From Planctomycetota bacterium (GTDB taxonomy: Bacteria > Planctomycetota > Planctomycetia > Pirellulales > PLA5): a DNA stretch of 41,262 nucleotides. Each line of letters opens with the position of its first letter. The stretch's first letter is position 1. Both the position numbers and the translations under genes were made by a program. Location: the NCBI GenBank assembly GCA_003576845.1, contig QEVJ01000043.1, positions 1 through 41,262 on the forward strand, read 5' to 3'. Under the pieces are notes generated by a model. It made no database searches and was not told where the DNA came from. It saw only the letters and a program-made list of their open reading frames with translations. Shown piece after piece: positions 8,054-16,223 of this stretch.

Positions 8054-9802
8054 CTAGTCTAGGACATCGTAGCCCATCGGTCCGACCAAACCCGGTCCTT
8101 GCGAGGCCGGGGGCCGCGCCGGCTCTGCATACCGAGAGGTCGGACCTTGCGGGTTGTAACGGTCGCGCGCCATGACCGGCGGGGGAACGGCGCTCGGCTC
8201 GCCTTGCGTCACCACGGGGGCCGTTGGCTTCACCGGGGCGGCATAGTATGTCGGGCTGGCCGAACGCATCCTCAGCGACGCGCCGCTGGACTTCGTGGCC
8301 GGCGGTTCCGGAGCGACGTTTCCGTTGCCCGCGGGCGGCGGCGCGATCTCTTCGCTGCTGGCCGGGCCGAGGCCGCCGGGAATCGCATGTCCGTTGCCGT
8401 TCGGGCCACAACCGTTCGGACCGCAACCTGCGCCGCCGTTCATCGCACACGGGCCGTCGCAACGCGGAACTTCGAGATGGCCGCGGAAGTACAGGTCGAT
8501 ATCGCAGGGGCTGACGCTGCTCATGCCTGGGCCGCACGGCGGAACTTCGTTCGGGTCCATGCCGTCGACGAGTTCCGGCGTGACGAGGACGAGCAGCTCG
8601 ATTTCGTTGACGTCTTCCTCGACGCGGCGGAAGCCGGCTCCGACCCAGGGCAGATCGGCGAGGAACGGGATACCCTTGTTCTCGGCTTCGACGCGGTGTT
8701 CGAGCAAGCCGGCCAAGGCCAGCGTTTGCCCGGCCTTGAGTTCGACGCCCGTGTCGAGTTCGCGAGTCTTGAAGCCCGGCACGACGCGGTTGCCGACCGG
8801 AATGCCGATCGACTCGTCGAGCTGGCTGACGCGGGGCCGCACTTCGAGGCGGATCGCGCCGTTGCCCAGCACGATCGGGACGAAATCGAGCCGCGTGCCG
8901 AACTTCTTGAACTCGATCGTCGTCGTGCCGAGGCTCTGCGGGATTTCGTAGGGGATTTCGCCGCCGACTTCGAAGTACGCCGGCCGGCCGCTGACGGTCA
9001 CGAGCGTCGGCTCCGAGATGATCTTCGCCAGGTTGTAACGCCGCATTGCTTCGAGGAAGCCGAAGAAACTCTCCGACCCGACGACGCCGAACTGGATGTT
9101 CGCGCTGGTGCCGCCGCCGATCGTGTTCACGGCCGCGGCGCTAATCAAGCCGCTGATCGACGACACGAGGAAGTCGCCGCCGCTGCCGATCGCCTGGAAG
9201 TCGAAGCCCATCGCCCGCAGCTTCGTGCGCGAGACTTCCATCACCTTGCAGTGCAGCAACACTTGTTGCACGCCGCCGACGGAAATGTTGTTGATGACCT
9301 TGGGATAATAATCCTCGGCCATGCGGATGATCCGCGACACGTGGTCGGGGCGATCGACGTAGCCGGAAATGACGACGCTATTGGCCAGCGGCCGGACTTT
9401 GAGGGCCGACTGCGGAAACTCCTGTTCGAGCAGGATCGCTAGCTCGCGGGCGTCGCCATAGATGATCAAGTCGACCGAAAAGATTTCACCCGACTCCGTC
9501 CACATGTTGATTTGAGTGACGCCGGGCTTCTGGGCGGCGACTTGGAGCTCGGTGGCCGACAGCGGCAACACCTTGAGCATGTCCGGGTTGTTGACGACGA
9601 ACCGCGGAATCTTCTGGTCGAGCTTGAGGATTCGGCTCGTGTTGACGGTCATTTCCATCCGTTCGTTGGCCCCCTGGACCTTGAACGTGATGGATTGGCC
9701 GCTGGTGCCTTGCGCCGCGACAGGTGCGGCGCAACAGAGGAGCGCGAGAACCGATGCCGCAAAACCGGTGGCGCAGTCGCGCCCAAAGCGAGACGAAAAC
9801 AT
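8054..9802 (-). CDS. cpaC: Tad pilus outer-membrane secretin CpaC/RcpA
   Basis: A secretin subunit of about 582 residues that forms the outer-membrane pore for the Flp pilus. From the chosen start it has a signal peptide (MFSSRFGRD, then a hydrophobic core ending VAAQG). A pilus-assembly N-domain follows (about 35-120), then a BON-like segment with 'VVISGYVDRPDHVSRII', and the secretin core (about 180-420) ending in 'FLADLPWVGAGF' and 'IELLVLVTPELVDG', which is the typical end of the barrel. The last 140 residues are low-complexity, rich in Gly, Pro, Asn and Cys, and look lineage-specific. Two ATGs compete: 9811 has AAGG directly against it, whereas 9802 has AAGG nine nt upstream, so 9802 is preferred. 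A longer open frame to 9985 lacks signal-peptide character at its start. Confidence 0.93.
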   Translation of the reverse strand: MFSSRFGRDCATGFAASVLALLCCAAPVAAQGTSGQSITFKVQGANERMEMTVNTSRILKLDQKIPRFVVNNPDMLKVLPLSATELQVAAQKPGVTQINMWTESGEIFSVDLIIYGDARELAILLEQEFPQSALKVRPLANSVVISGYVDRPDHVSRIIRMAEDYYPKVINNISVGGVQQVLLHCKVMEVSRTKLRAMGFDFQAIGSGGDFLVSSISGLISAAAVNTIGGGTSANIQFGVVGSESFFGFLEAMRRYNLAKIISEPTLVTVSGRPAYFEVGGEIPYEIPQSLGTTTIEFKKFGTRLDFVPIVLGNGAIRLEVRPRVSQLDESIGIPVGNRVVPGFKTRELDTGVELKAGQTLALAGLLEHRVEAENKGIPFLADLPWVGAGFRRVEEDVNEIELLVLVTPELVDGMDPNEVPPCGPGMSSVSPCDIDLYFRGHLEVPRCDGPCAMNGGAGCGPNGCGPNGNGHAIPGGLGPASSEEIAPPPAGNGNVAPEPPATKSSGASLRMRSASPTYYAAPVKPTAPVVTQGEPSAVPPPVMARDRYNPQGPTSRYAEPARPPASQGPGLVGPMGYDVLD

Positions 9803-10036
9803 CCGTGTCATCCTTGCGCCCGCAAGAGCGCGGTTACCGTCCTGATCCTCGAGTCCGTTGCGCAAGACTCTCCGCTTTCTTGCCGGACGCGAGCTGGGCC
9901 AATCCGTGAATTCTCCCGGTGTGCGCTGGGGCGATACCCTCGTCGTAGGACGGAATGAATTCCGTCCAACTTTGTTGGCGGCCAATGTTCGCTTTGCGTT
10001 TTGACCTCACTACCACCCAGTTCCACCTCAACATTT

Positions 10037-10080
10037 GCCGCCACGGTCGGTCTCGGGACCGGCCGTGGCGGCGTTGTTTT
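10037..10080. terminator. Strong hairpin downstream of cpaB
   Basis: GCCGCCACGG (10037-10046) pairs perfectly with CCGTGGCGGC (10063-10072), and an inner CGGTC/GACCG stem extends it. A T-rich GTTGTTTT follows on the plus strand. On the minus strand, where cpaB ends just before it, there is no T tract, so it is better read as an mRNA-stabilising or attenuating hairpin between cpaB and cpaC than as a classical terminator. Confidence 0.45.
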
Positions 10081-10083
10081 CAG

Positions 10084-11163
10084 CTATTCGATCGGCGATG
10101 CCTCGTAGTCTTCAGCCGGCCGCGAATTGCGAGCCGGATGGTTCGGCGCGACCCGCAAGTGCGGGCCGGGTTCGCTCGGTTCGTCGACGGCGGGCGCGGG
10201 CGGCGCAGTCGTCGAGGCAGCACCGTCGACGGGACCCCAGTTCAGCGGCGGCTTGGCCGGATCGCCGAACGTGTACTGCACGATATTGTCGCCGCGGACT
10301 TCGAGCATCACGAAGTGGTCCACGCTCGGAGCGACTGCCGCGGGCGTGAGGTTCTTCGCCGCGTCCACGAATTCTTGCGCTTTCGCCACGAAGCCGTCTT
10401 GCTTCGGCGGCGTCAAATCGTCTTTCGGCTTTGCCTTCGCGTTCTGATCGCCCGGCGAGTCGGTATTGCCGGCGATGTCTTTCCAGTCGATGGGTGTGGT
10501 AATGACATCCTTTTCCGTGTCGCCCACCCCGCGCATGACGAGTTGGATTTGGCCGATTTGCGACGCGTAGGTCAGCTTGGCGGCTTGCTCGGGCGTCACG
10601 AGCAGCGACACGGTTCGCGTCGAGGCGCTGCCTTGTTCCTCTTCCGATTGGCTCACCTTGCTGTCGACGGCGTAAACGCGAACGTCCGTAAGGAATGTTT
10701 GCAACGTTGGCTCGCTAACTTGCGGCACAGCGTTCGCCCGCACGTAAACCTGTACGTCGACGCGGTCGCCCGGCTTGAGCAGGTTTCCGCCGCGGTCGGC
10801 CGTGGCGCGAATCGTGTTCACGCGGAAGCCCGGCGGAATCGGCGCCGCCTTGGCTTCGCCCAGGTTGCCTTCGCGAATGATTTCGCCGACGAGCAGCTTG
10901 CCGTTCGGGCGTTTGCCTTCGACTTCCTCGATCTTGGTCAGCGTGTCGGCCGCGACGATGTTCTTGGGCACTTTCTGGACGGCGACCATCTCGGGCTTGA
11001 TCGCTTCGCCGGCCGGTATTTCGACCTTGGCGACCAACACCTCGACCTGCTCGGCTTCTTCTCCGCCGGATCCGCGACGTTCCATGACCTGGCTAATGCC
11101 GATCGACGCGACGAGGCCGCAGCCCAGCGCGAGCACGAGCAATAGGATGGATTTTGGACGCAT
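10084..11163 (-). CDS. cpaB: Flp pilus assembly protein CpaB/RcpC
   Basis: A 359-residue periplasmic component of the Tad/Flp pilus that supports the secretin. It opens with an uncleaved or signal helix (MRPKSILLLVLALGCGLVA), followed by the SAF domain typical of CpaB: VLVAKVEIPAGEAIKPEMV at about 43-61, and later the 'NTIRATADRGGNLLKPGDRVDV' region (about 115-136) of the RcpC-type domain. The C-terminal part is a variable linker and a proline-rich tail. The start is supported by a strong GGGGGA about four nt upstream of the ATG. It lies upstream of cpaC in the same orientation, but with 281 nt between them and a hairpin in that gap, so the two may be differently expressed from one transcript. 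Confidence 0.93.
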   Translation of the reverse strand: MRPKSILLLVLALGCGLVASIGISQVMERRGSGGEEAEQVEVLVAKVEIPAGEAIKPEMVAVQKVPKNIVAADTLTKIEEVEGKRPNGKLLVGEIIREGNLGEAKAAPIPPGFRVNTIRATADRGGNLLKPGDRVDVQVYVRANAVPQVSEPTLQTFLTDVRVYAVDSKVSQSEEEQGSASTRTVSLLVTPEQAAKLTYASQIGQIQLVMRGVGDTEKDVITTPIDWKDIAGNTDSPGDQNAKAKPKDDLTPPKQDGFVAKAQEFVDAAKNLTPAAVAPSVDHFVMLEVRGDNIVQYTFGDPAKPPLNWGPVDGAASTTAPPAPAVDEPSEPGPHLRVAPNHPARNSRPAEDYEASPIE

Positions 11164-11665
11164 GATTCCCCCTTCGACATGTTCGGCCTAGGACCGCGCC
11201 GTCCATGTCGTCGGCGTTCCTGGCGGGTGGGTGTTTCCACGGCCTCGCAGCGTGTCCACGCTGCGGTTGAAAACGTCTGACCCCGAATGAGAAGATTGGC
11301 AACTTTCCCGCGGAATCTTGATAATCTGGGGAAAGCGCCGCACGCCTCACGCGACTGCCAGAATCGTTACCCTCCGTGGGAAGTGTCTCGATGCGCCAGC
11401 ACGAATGCGTGCGACATCGCCCAACGCCGAAACGCAGGTTGCCGCCGGGTCGCCAAGATCAACGTTCCGTTTACCCCGATCGCTCGGGTCGGCGGAACGC
11501 GTGGGTCGACGCACCTGGACGGCTATTCGGAACCGCGCGCGCCTTGCGGAAGGCGACCGCGGTCCCTCGTCGTTGTCTTCGGCATCTTCGCTACGAACTC
11601 TCCAGTTTAGGAGCCGCGCCGCGAGGGCGATTTCACGGATGTGTTGCTAGCAGTGACTTGAGTGA
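11164..11665. other. Gene-free leader region upstream of cpaB
   Basis: About 500 nt without a credible gene; open frames here are arginine-rich and lack family signals. It holds a 20-nt palindrome at 11246-11265 (CGCAGCGTG, two-nt loop, CACGCTGCG), which would fold into a tight hairpin in the cpaB leader. The region probably contains the cpaB promoter, but no convincing -35/-10 pair was found. Confidence 0.5.
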
Positions 11666-11671
11666 GTGAGC

Positions 11672-11748
11672 GGTGGGCGGTGGGCAGTGAATAGTGGACA
11701 GTGGTCGGTAGAAACTGCCCACTGCCCACGATCCACCGCCCACTCGTC
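11672..11748. repeat. Inverted heptamer arrays (GGTGGGC / ACTGCCC words)
   Basis: Six 7-nt words (GGTGGGC twice, AGTGAAT, AGTGGAC, AGTGGTC, GGTAGAA) at 11672-11713 are followed without a gap by five words of opposite sense (ACTGCCC twice, ACGATCC, ACCGCCC, ACTCGTC) at 11714-11748. The two halves are roughly complementary and make an imperfect palindrome. The array lies seven nt downstream of the stop codon of the prepilin peptidase gene, so it would form a hairpin at the end of that transcript. Confidence 0.85.
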
Positions 11749-11754
11749 GGCCTC

Positions 11755-12324
11755 TTACATCAACATTCCCATCCAGGCGAAATAGGCAATCGTGCCGATC
11801 GCCATGGGTATCCCGTAGGGCAGGAGCATCATCGTGCTCTTGCGGTCAGCGGCGATGGCCGCCAATTTGTTCGGGTCGCGAATCGTCGAGATTTCGTTGA
11901 GGATGCCGAAGAATTGGTTGCGATGGTGGCTCCATTTGCCTTGGATCAGCACCATCGCCACGGCCAACGCGCCGCCGACGACTGCGCTCGCGCAAAAGGC
12001 GAACAGCGTGATCGTGCTCCAGCACCAGGCGCCGATGCCGGCCATCAGCTTCACGTCGCCTGCGCCCATGCCGCCGATGGCATACGCCGGCAGCAGGACC
12101 GCCAATCCAACGCCCGTTCCGGCCAGGCTCCAACCGATTCCTTCCCAGCCGAATGCATACGCGCTGTAGGCCCAGCCGCTGAGAATCATCGGGAAAGTGA
12201 GCCAGTTCGGCACCTTGAGCAGCTTGCCGTCGATGACGGCGGCCACGACGAGCACGACCGTCACCAGCCAAACGACCCAAGGCTCTTCGGCCGGGGTGTC
12301 CCAAATCATCGACGAGTTGAACAT
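11755..12324 (-). CDS. cpaA: Prepilin peptidase CpaA/TadV (A24 family)
   Basis: A 189-residue polytopic membrane aspartyl protease that trims Flp prepilin leaders at the inner membrane. The two catalytic aspartates are visible: one in AAVIDGKLLKVPNWLT (D32) and one in the GMGAGDVKLMAGIG motif (about D92), the GxGD signature of the family. About five or six hydrophobic helices cover the chain, and it lacks the N-methylation domain of PilD-type enzymes, as is normal for Tad-associated forms. Its substrate is almost certainly the Flp pilin encoded 0.6 kb upstream on the same strand. A 28-bp perfect inverted repeat lies 57 nt in front of the start codon. No strong Shine-Dalgarno is evident. Confidence 0.93.
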   Translation of the reverse strand: MFNSSMIWDTPAEEPWVVWLVTVVLVVAAVIDGKLLKVPNWLTFPMILSGWAYSAYAFGWEGIGWSLAGTGVGLAVLLPAYAIGGMGAGDVKLMAGIGAWCWSTITLFAFCASAVVGGALAVAMVLIQGKWSHHRNQFFGILNEISTIRDPNKLAAIAADRKSTMMLLPYGIPMAIGTIAYFAWMGMLM

Positions 12325-12381
12325 GGTCGAATTCTCTCACCGGGTGTCGTGTGTGTCGGTTATGATTCGTCGCATCGGCCT

Positions 12382-12458
12382 GCCTGTAGGAGGCGAATCC
12401 CTTCGCCGACCGAGGCGGCAGCCGAGCCCATCGGCGAAGGGATTCGCCTCCTACAGGC
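12382..12458. repeat. 28-bp perfect inverted repeat (REP/MITE-like)
   Basis: Positions 12382-12409 and 12431-12458 are exact reverse complements over 28 nt, separated by a 21-nt GC-rich loop. The arm begins GCCTGTAGGAGGCGAATCC. It lies upstream of cpaA and downstream of the small membrane-peptide gene. There is no T tract, no transposase and no obvious target duplication, so it is more like a dispersed palindromic element than a terminator. Its register is not heptameric. Confidence 0.9.
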
Positions 12459-12553
12459 GCGGGCCTATTACAGGCGCAAGTCTAGGCTGCGACGGCGCGA
12501 CGGACGCGGCTCGAATGCGATTTTGGAGCCGCGTTCGCCGAGCTGGCGCCGCG

Positions 12554-12667
12554 CTAAGCCATGCGACCCGTCATCAGCCAGCCGAATACCGCGCCCACCA
12601 TCGTGACGAAGTAGCAGGCCAACTGAATGCAGGCGTCCAACATTTCTTCGGGCACGAGCGGATACAT
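12554..12667 (-). CDS. 37-residue single-helix membrane peptide, hypothetical
   Basis: A short frame reads MYPLVPEEMLDACIQLACYF at its start, continues through a hydrophobic VTMVGAVFGWLM stretch, and ends TGRMA before TAG. It would make a peptide with an acidic N-terminus, one transmembrane helix (about residues 14-32) and a basic end, a layout common for small membrane subunits. It lies between the flp pilin terminator and the prepilin peptidase gene on the same strand, so a role in the pilus cluster is possible. A weak GGA is the only ribosome site seen. No family is recognised; coding is suggested by the clean helix and by position. Confidence 0.45.
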   Translation of the reverse strand: MYPLVPEEMLDACIQLACYFVTMVGAVFGWLMTGRMA

Positions 12668-12860
12668 ACGGTTCGATCCAAGCGGTACGGGCGTCCGGCG
12701 CAGTTCCGACATGCGCGGTCCGGCGACAATCGGCCGCTATGCAAACGTAGGTCACAAAACCGCGTCGTGTGGAACGGCCGGCGGTATCGGTCGTCCCGGC
12801 GGATTTCTGCGAGCGCTGCGACCCGGCCGTCGCCGCGGCGAAAGGTCGCCTCCGCGCAAT

Positions 12861-12897
12861 AAAAAACCCTCTCGGCGCTCTTAGCGCAAAGAGGGTT
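12861..12897 (-). terminator. Intrinsic terminator after flp
   Basis: On the minus strand AACCCTCT pairs with AGAGGGTT, with an inner GCGC/GCGC stem, and is followed directly by a T run (TTTTTT, from 12866 down to 12861). It lies 63 nt downstream of the flp stop codon and is a textbook intrinsic terminator. It should let the pilin be made in excess over the distal Tad genes. Confidence 0.88.
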
Positions 12898-12959
12898 ACG
12901 ATCGTTACGGCAAACGCGCCAATCGCAGGGCGACCGACGCCATCGCAAAAGCGGATCGA

Positions 12960-13148
12960 CTAGCTACCGCCACCGTTCTTGATGGAGTCGGCGACCGTCG
13001 AGAACGTGGTGTTCGCTTCGGTGCCGATCGAGCTAATCGCCGTCAAGCAGACGATGATAATCAAGGCCAGCATCACCGCGTATTCGACCGCGGTCGGGCC
13101 GTCTTCCGACGCCAGGAAACGACGAATCTTCAGGGCGAAATCTTTCAT
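12960..13148 (-). CDS. flp: Flp-type IVb pilin prepilin
   Basis: A 62-residue prepilin, the major subunit of Tad/Flp fimbriae. A basic leader (MKDFALKIRRFLASEDG) precedes the Flp processing motif; cleavage after G17 gives a mature start PTAVEYAVMLALIIIVCL. Glu5 and Tyr6 of the mature chain are the conserved Flp residues, and a long hydrophobic helix follows. The C-terminus is short and Gly/Ser-rich. The start ATG at 13148 has GGAG nine nt upstream; a longer frame beginning further out lacks pilin character. The gene is followed by an intrinsic terminator and preceded by a leader region of about 900 nt with no gene, which fits a separately controlled, highly expressed pilin. Processing would be by the A24 peptidase encoded nearby. 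Confidence 0.95.
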   Translation of the reverse strand: MKDFALKIRRFLASEDGPTAVEYAVMLALIIIVCLTAISSIGTEANTTFSTVADSIKNGGGS

Positions 13149-14056
13149 TGCAAGACTCTCCAGTTGCACGGTCCGGCGACGGAACGCGCGAGGCGCCGCC
13201 ATGTGCCGGACCGAAATCAAAGGTGCACGAGTTTCCGCCGACAGCCACGCCCGCCGAAACGAACGTCAGCCTGCTCGGCCCGACGAAAACCCTACAAGTT
13301 CAATCGCGCCCTTCCCCTCGATCGCACTCCGTTGTGTTGTCCGATGTGACCGGCCGCCGCGACGCACCCCCGCGTCGCGACCGCCAAACGCACATCATCC
13401 CTTCGGCAGCCAGGCTGTTCCCGCGAGCTCCGCGAAGAGCACCGCCGGACCCTGTGGCTTTGCGTCCCGGCCGAACCGGCCGAGTTGCCTTTGTCGAGGA
13501 CGAAGCGCCGCAGGCTTTTACACCGCTACGAAGCTTCCGTCTGCACGGATACGAAATGTCAACTAACAGATAGGAGCCAGTAGACGGGAGACGCGACCGG
13601 CAGGCCGCGTCCGTAGCCAACTCGCAGGTTCACTGCTCGCGGCTACATTGGAAACCTACGTCGGCTTTTCGCGAAGTCAAACCGCGGGCTTTAGTCTTTT
13701 CGCGAAAAACTTGCCGCCTGCGGGCCGTTTGCCGGGCGAATGTCGCCATGACCGGCGCGATCGCCGCAAACGGACTCGCTGCGGCCGCACATTCGGCACG
13801 ATTGCACGAAACGCTCGTGCATTGGCGCGGGCGTCTCTGCTGTTCGAGGCGCGATCCGCGCGAAGCAGATGCGAGCGGCAGGCCCCGGCACGCGAAGGCG
13901 GCGGTACGGGCAACCTATTCTTCAAGCAGAGACACAAGAAAGCGCGGCATTGGCGCCAGGCCCGACGATCGAAATCTCAGATCTCAAATCTCAGATTCGA
14001 GATTTGCCTGCCTTCTCCGCGTCTCGGCGCCTCCGCGGTAGATCGAACACCGCGCG
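13149..14056. other. Gene-free region between flp and the prenyltransferase-repeat gene
   Basis: About 900 nt separate two divergently transcribed genes. Open frames here are rich in Arg, Pro and Ser and show no family signal, so none is called. It contains a short stem at 13358-13379 (CGCGACGC/GCGTCGCG), a heptamer array at 13973-14007, and a flanking stretch (13924-14035) with words like CGCGTCT and TCCGCGG in the same 7-nt register. The flp promoter must lie in it, but none was convincingly identified. Confidence 0.5.
13973..14007. repeat. Heptamer array (AATCTCA / GATCTCA words)
   Basis: Five consecutive 7-nt words: AATCTCA, GATCTCA, AATCTCA, GATTCGA, GATTTGC. The last three also form a small hairpin (AAATCTC with GAGATTT). 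Downstream, to about 14035, the same 7-nt register continues with GC-rich words. Confidence 0.8.
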
Positions 14057-14986
14057 ATGCTCTCGGTGCTTCCATTCGCGCGTGCCGGCATGTCGAACTC
14101 GTCGAACCTCCTCGAACGACTCGCCGCGTGCGAGTTCTTTGGCTACGCGGCCGATGGCCCGGCCGCGAGCGAACCGACGGCGCTTGCCGCGCTCGCTTTA
14201 TTGGAGAACGATAAGCCCGAACGCGCCCGGCATGCCTGCGAGTGGCTCGCGGAGCGACAGAACGACGACGGCAGCGTTGGCGTCGCCGACGGCCAGGCGG
14301 AACCTTGTTGGCCGACGAGCCTGGCGATTCTCGCGTGGGAAAAGGCCGCGAAACAAAACGCCTGGCCCGCAGCCGAGGAGTTGCGATCGTCCGTTCGACG
14401 AGCACTCGAATGGTTGATGGCGGCCAAAGGCGAGGCCCTGCGCCGCAGTCCGCAATTCGGACACGATACGACGCTCATCGGCTGGCCGTGGGTTGCGGGG
14501 ACGCACTCGTGGATCGAACCGACGGCCTTTGCGGTGCTCGTCCTCCGCGCGACCGGCAACGTCGATCATCCCCGCTGTCAGGAAGCCATTCGGCTGCTCG
14601 TCGACCGGCAACTTTCCAAGGGCGGCGCGAACTACGGCAACACGTTCGTGCTCGGCCAGGAGCTACTGCCGCATACGCTGCCCTCGGCGATCTCGCTCTT
14701 GGCGCTGGCACAACTCGGCCTCGACGACCCGCGAATCGCGAGCTCGCTTTCTTGGCTGCAAAATGCGGTCGAACAGGAGCGAGGCACGCCATCGCTGTGC
14801 TTTGGGCTGCTCGCGCTCGAGGCGCACGAAAAACGGCATCCCAAGCATCGCGAACTGCTCGCCGCCGCGGAGAAGCGCCTCTCGCTCCGGCATCACTCGG
14901 GCTATCAATACGCGCTGCTCACGCATGCATGGCTCGGAGGTGCTTCGCCATTGATTCCCAACCGACATGAGGGCGCCGCGTCATGA
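14057..14986 (+). CDS. Prenyltransferase/squalene-cyclase repeat protein
   Basis: A protein of up to 309 residues built of alpha-helical barrel repeats like those of squalene/hopene cyclases and prenyltransferase subunits. QW-like motifs are visible: 'WLAERQNDDGSVG' (about 63-75) and 'DRQLSKGGANYGN' (about 182-194). The cyclase DxDD acid motif is absent, so it is probably a non-catalytic or diverged member. A second ATG at 14090 (MSNSSNLL) gives a 298-residue product; neither start has a clear ribosome site. There is no signal peptide from the second start. The stop overlaps the start of the DUF362 gene in an ATGA, which indicates translational coupling and a joint function. Confidence 0.75.
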   Translation: MLSVLPFARAGMSNSSNLLERLAACEFFGYAADGPAASEPTALAALALLENDKPERARHACEWLAERQNDDGSVGVADGQAEPCWPTSLAILAWEKAAKQNAWPAAEELRSSVRRALEWLMAAKGEALRRSPQFGHDTTLIGWPWVAGTHSWIEPTAFAVLVLRATGNVDHPRCQEAIRLLVDRQLSKGGANYGNTFVLGQELLPHTLPSAISLLALAQLGLDDPRIASSLSWLQNAVEQERGTPSLCFGLLALEAHEKRHPKHRELLAAAEKRLSLRHHSGYQYALLTHAWLGGASPLIPNRHEGAAS

Positions 14987-16077
14987 GCGTCGTGCAAGCA
15001 AACTCGGCTCAAGCCGAAGCCCTCGCCGCGGTGAGCGTCGCCGGCGCGACGCCGACGATGGCGCTCAATCCGCCGCGCTACAGGCTCAGCCGGCGCGCGC
15101 TGTTCGTTGGCGGCGGGCTCGCCGCGGCCGGATTGATCGGCTACCCGCTCCTCAAACAAATGCGCCGCGAGAAGACGCCGGTCTTCATCGCCCGCAACCA
15201 GCGCTACGACGGTCCGCTCGCCGACACGATCCGCGACGGGTTGCTCGCCGTCGGTCTCGATCCCGCGCCGCTCCGCGGCAAGCGCGTGCTCCTCAAGCCA
15301 AACCTGGTCGAGCCGACCAAAGTCGCGCCGCATATCACGACCCATCCGGCCGTCGTGCTCGCGACAATCGAAGTCTTTCGCCGCTGGGGAGCGTATGTCA
15401 CCGTCGGCGAAGCGCCCGGACACGTGCGCGACACCGAAATGGCGCTGTTTAACTCCGGGTTTCGCGAGGCGCTCGACGACGCGAGTATCGAGTTCGCCGA
15501 TCTCAACTACGAGGAAGTCCGCTTCGTCAAGAACGCGGGTGGCGCGAGCGATCTGTCCGGGTTGTTCTTCCCGCGCAGCATTTGCGAAGCCGATCTGGTC
15601 GTGTCGATGCCCAAGATGAAGACGCATCACTGGGCGGGCTACACGGCATCGATGAAGAATCTCTACGGCGTCTTGCCCGGCATCAAGTATGGCTGGCCCA
15701 AGAACGTGCTGCACTTCGCCGGCATACCCGAAACCGTGTTCGACATCAACGCCACGGTCGGCAAGACGATCGCCATCGTCGATGGGATCACGGGGATGGA
15801 AGGCGACGGCCCGATCATGGGCAGCCCCAAGCATCTCGGCACGCTCGTCATCGGCGCGAACGTCGCGGCGGTCGACGCGACGGTCGGGCGGCTGATGTGC
15901 ATCGACCCGCGGCAGGTGGGATACTTGCAACTCGCCACGGACCGCGTCGGCCCCATCGCCGAGCGGCACATCGAACAGCGCGGCGAAGCCTGGCAACCGC
16001 TGGCGTCGCCGTTCGAGATTCTCGATGCGCCGCACCTGGAAAAATTCCGCAAGCGACAGGCGGAGTTGGTGAGTTAG
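14983..16077 (+). CDS. DUF362 family protein with Tat-like signal
   Basis: A 364-residue DUF362 protein. The N-terminus has a hydrophilic lead of about 35 residues, then SRRALFVGGGLAAAGLIGY (about 36-54), a twin-arginine-type motif and hydrophobic segment suggesting export or anchoring outside the membrane. The family core follows, with 'VLLKPNLVEP', 'HPAVVLATIEVFRRWG', 'SMPKMKTHHWAGYTASMKN', and 'DGITGMEGDGP'. The cysteine clusters of ferredoxin-fused DUF362 members are absent. The start ATG overlaps the stop of the preceding gene by four nt. Biochemical function of the family is not established; pairing with a cyclase-repeat protein is the main clue. Confidence 0.85.
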   Translation: MSVVQANSAQAEALAAVSVAGATPTMALNPPRYRLSRRALFVGGGLAAAGLIGYPLLKQMRREKTPVFIARNQRYDGPLADTIRDGLLAVGLDPAPLRGKRVLLKPNLVEPTKVAPHITTHPAVVLATIEVFRRWGAYVTVGEAPGHVRDTEMALFNSGFREALDDASIEFADLNYEEVRFVKNAGGASDLSGLFFPRSICEADLVVSMPKMKTHHWAGYTASMKNLYGVLPGIKYGWPKNVLHFAGIPETVFDINATVGKTIAIVDGITGMEGDGPIMGSPKHLGTLVIGANVAAVDATVGRLMCIDPRQVGYLQLATDRVGPIAERHIEQRGEAWQPLASPFEILDAPHLEKFRKRQAELVS

Positions 16078-16223
16078 ACGAGGCACGTGCAACTCGATTG
16101 GTCGGATTTGGCGGCCGCTCGCGCATGCGCCGGAACGCCCACTATTCGCCACTTGGCGATCGCACAAACGCTGCACGCATCCGTTTCGCGAGCAGTTCTC
16201 ATTGGACGAATCGGCGGCCGTCG

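Noticed and set aside
8099-9442. An open frame of 447 codons antisense to cpaC
   Set aside because: Composition is a shadow of the secretin gene; no recognisable domain.
12382-12458. The 28-bp inverted repeat as an intrinsic terminator
   Set aside because: No T tract follows on either strand and it lies upstream of a gene rather than at a transcript end with that signature.
13148-13573. Open frame of 141 codons upstream of flp
   Set aside because: Ser/Pro/Arg-rich with no hydrophobic or domain pattern, and no ribosome site; treated as non-coding leader.
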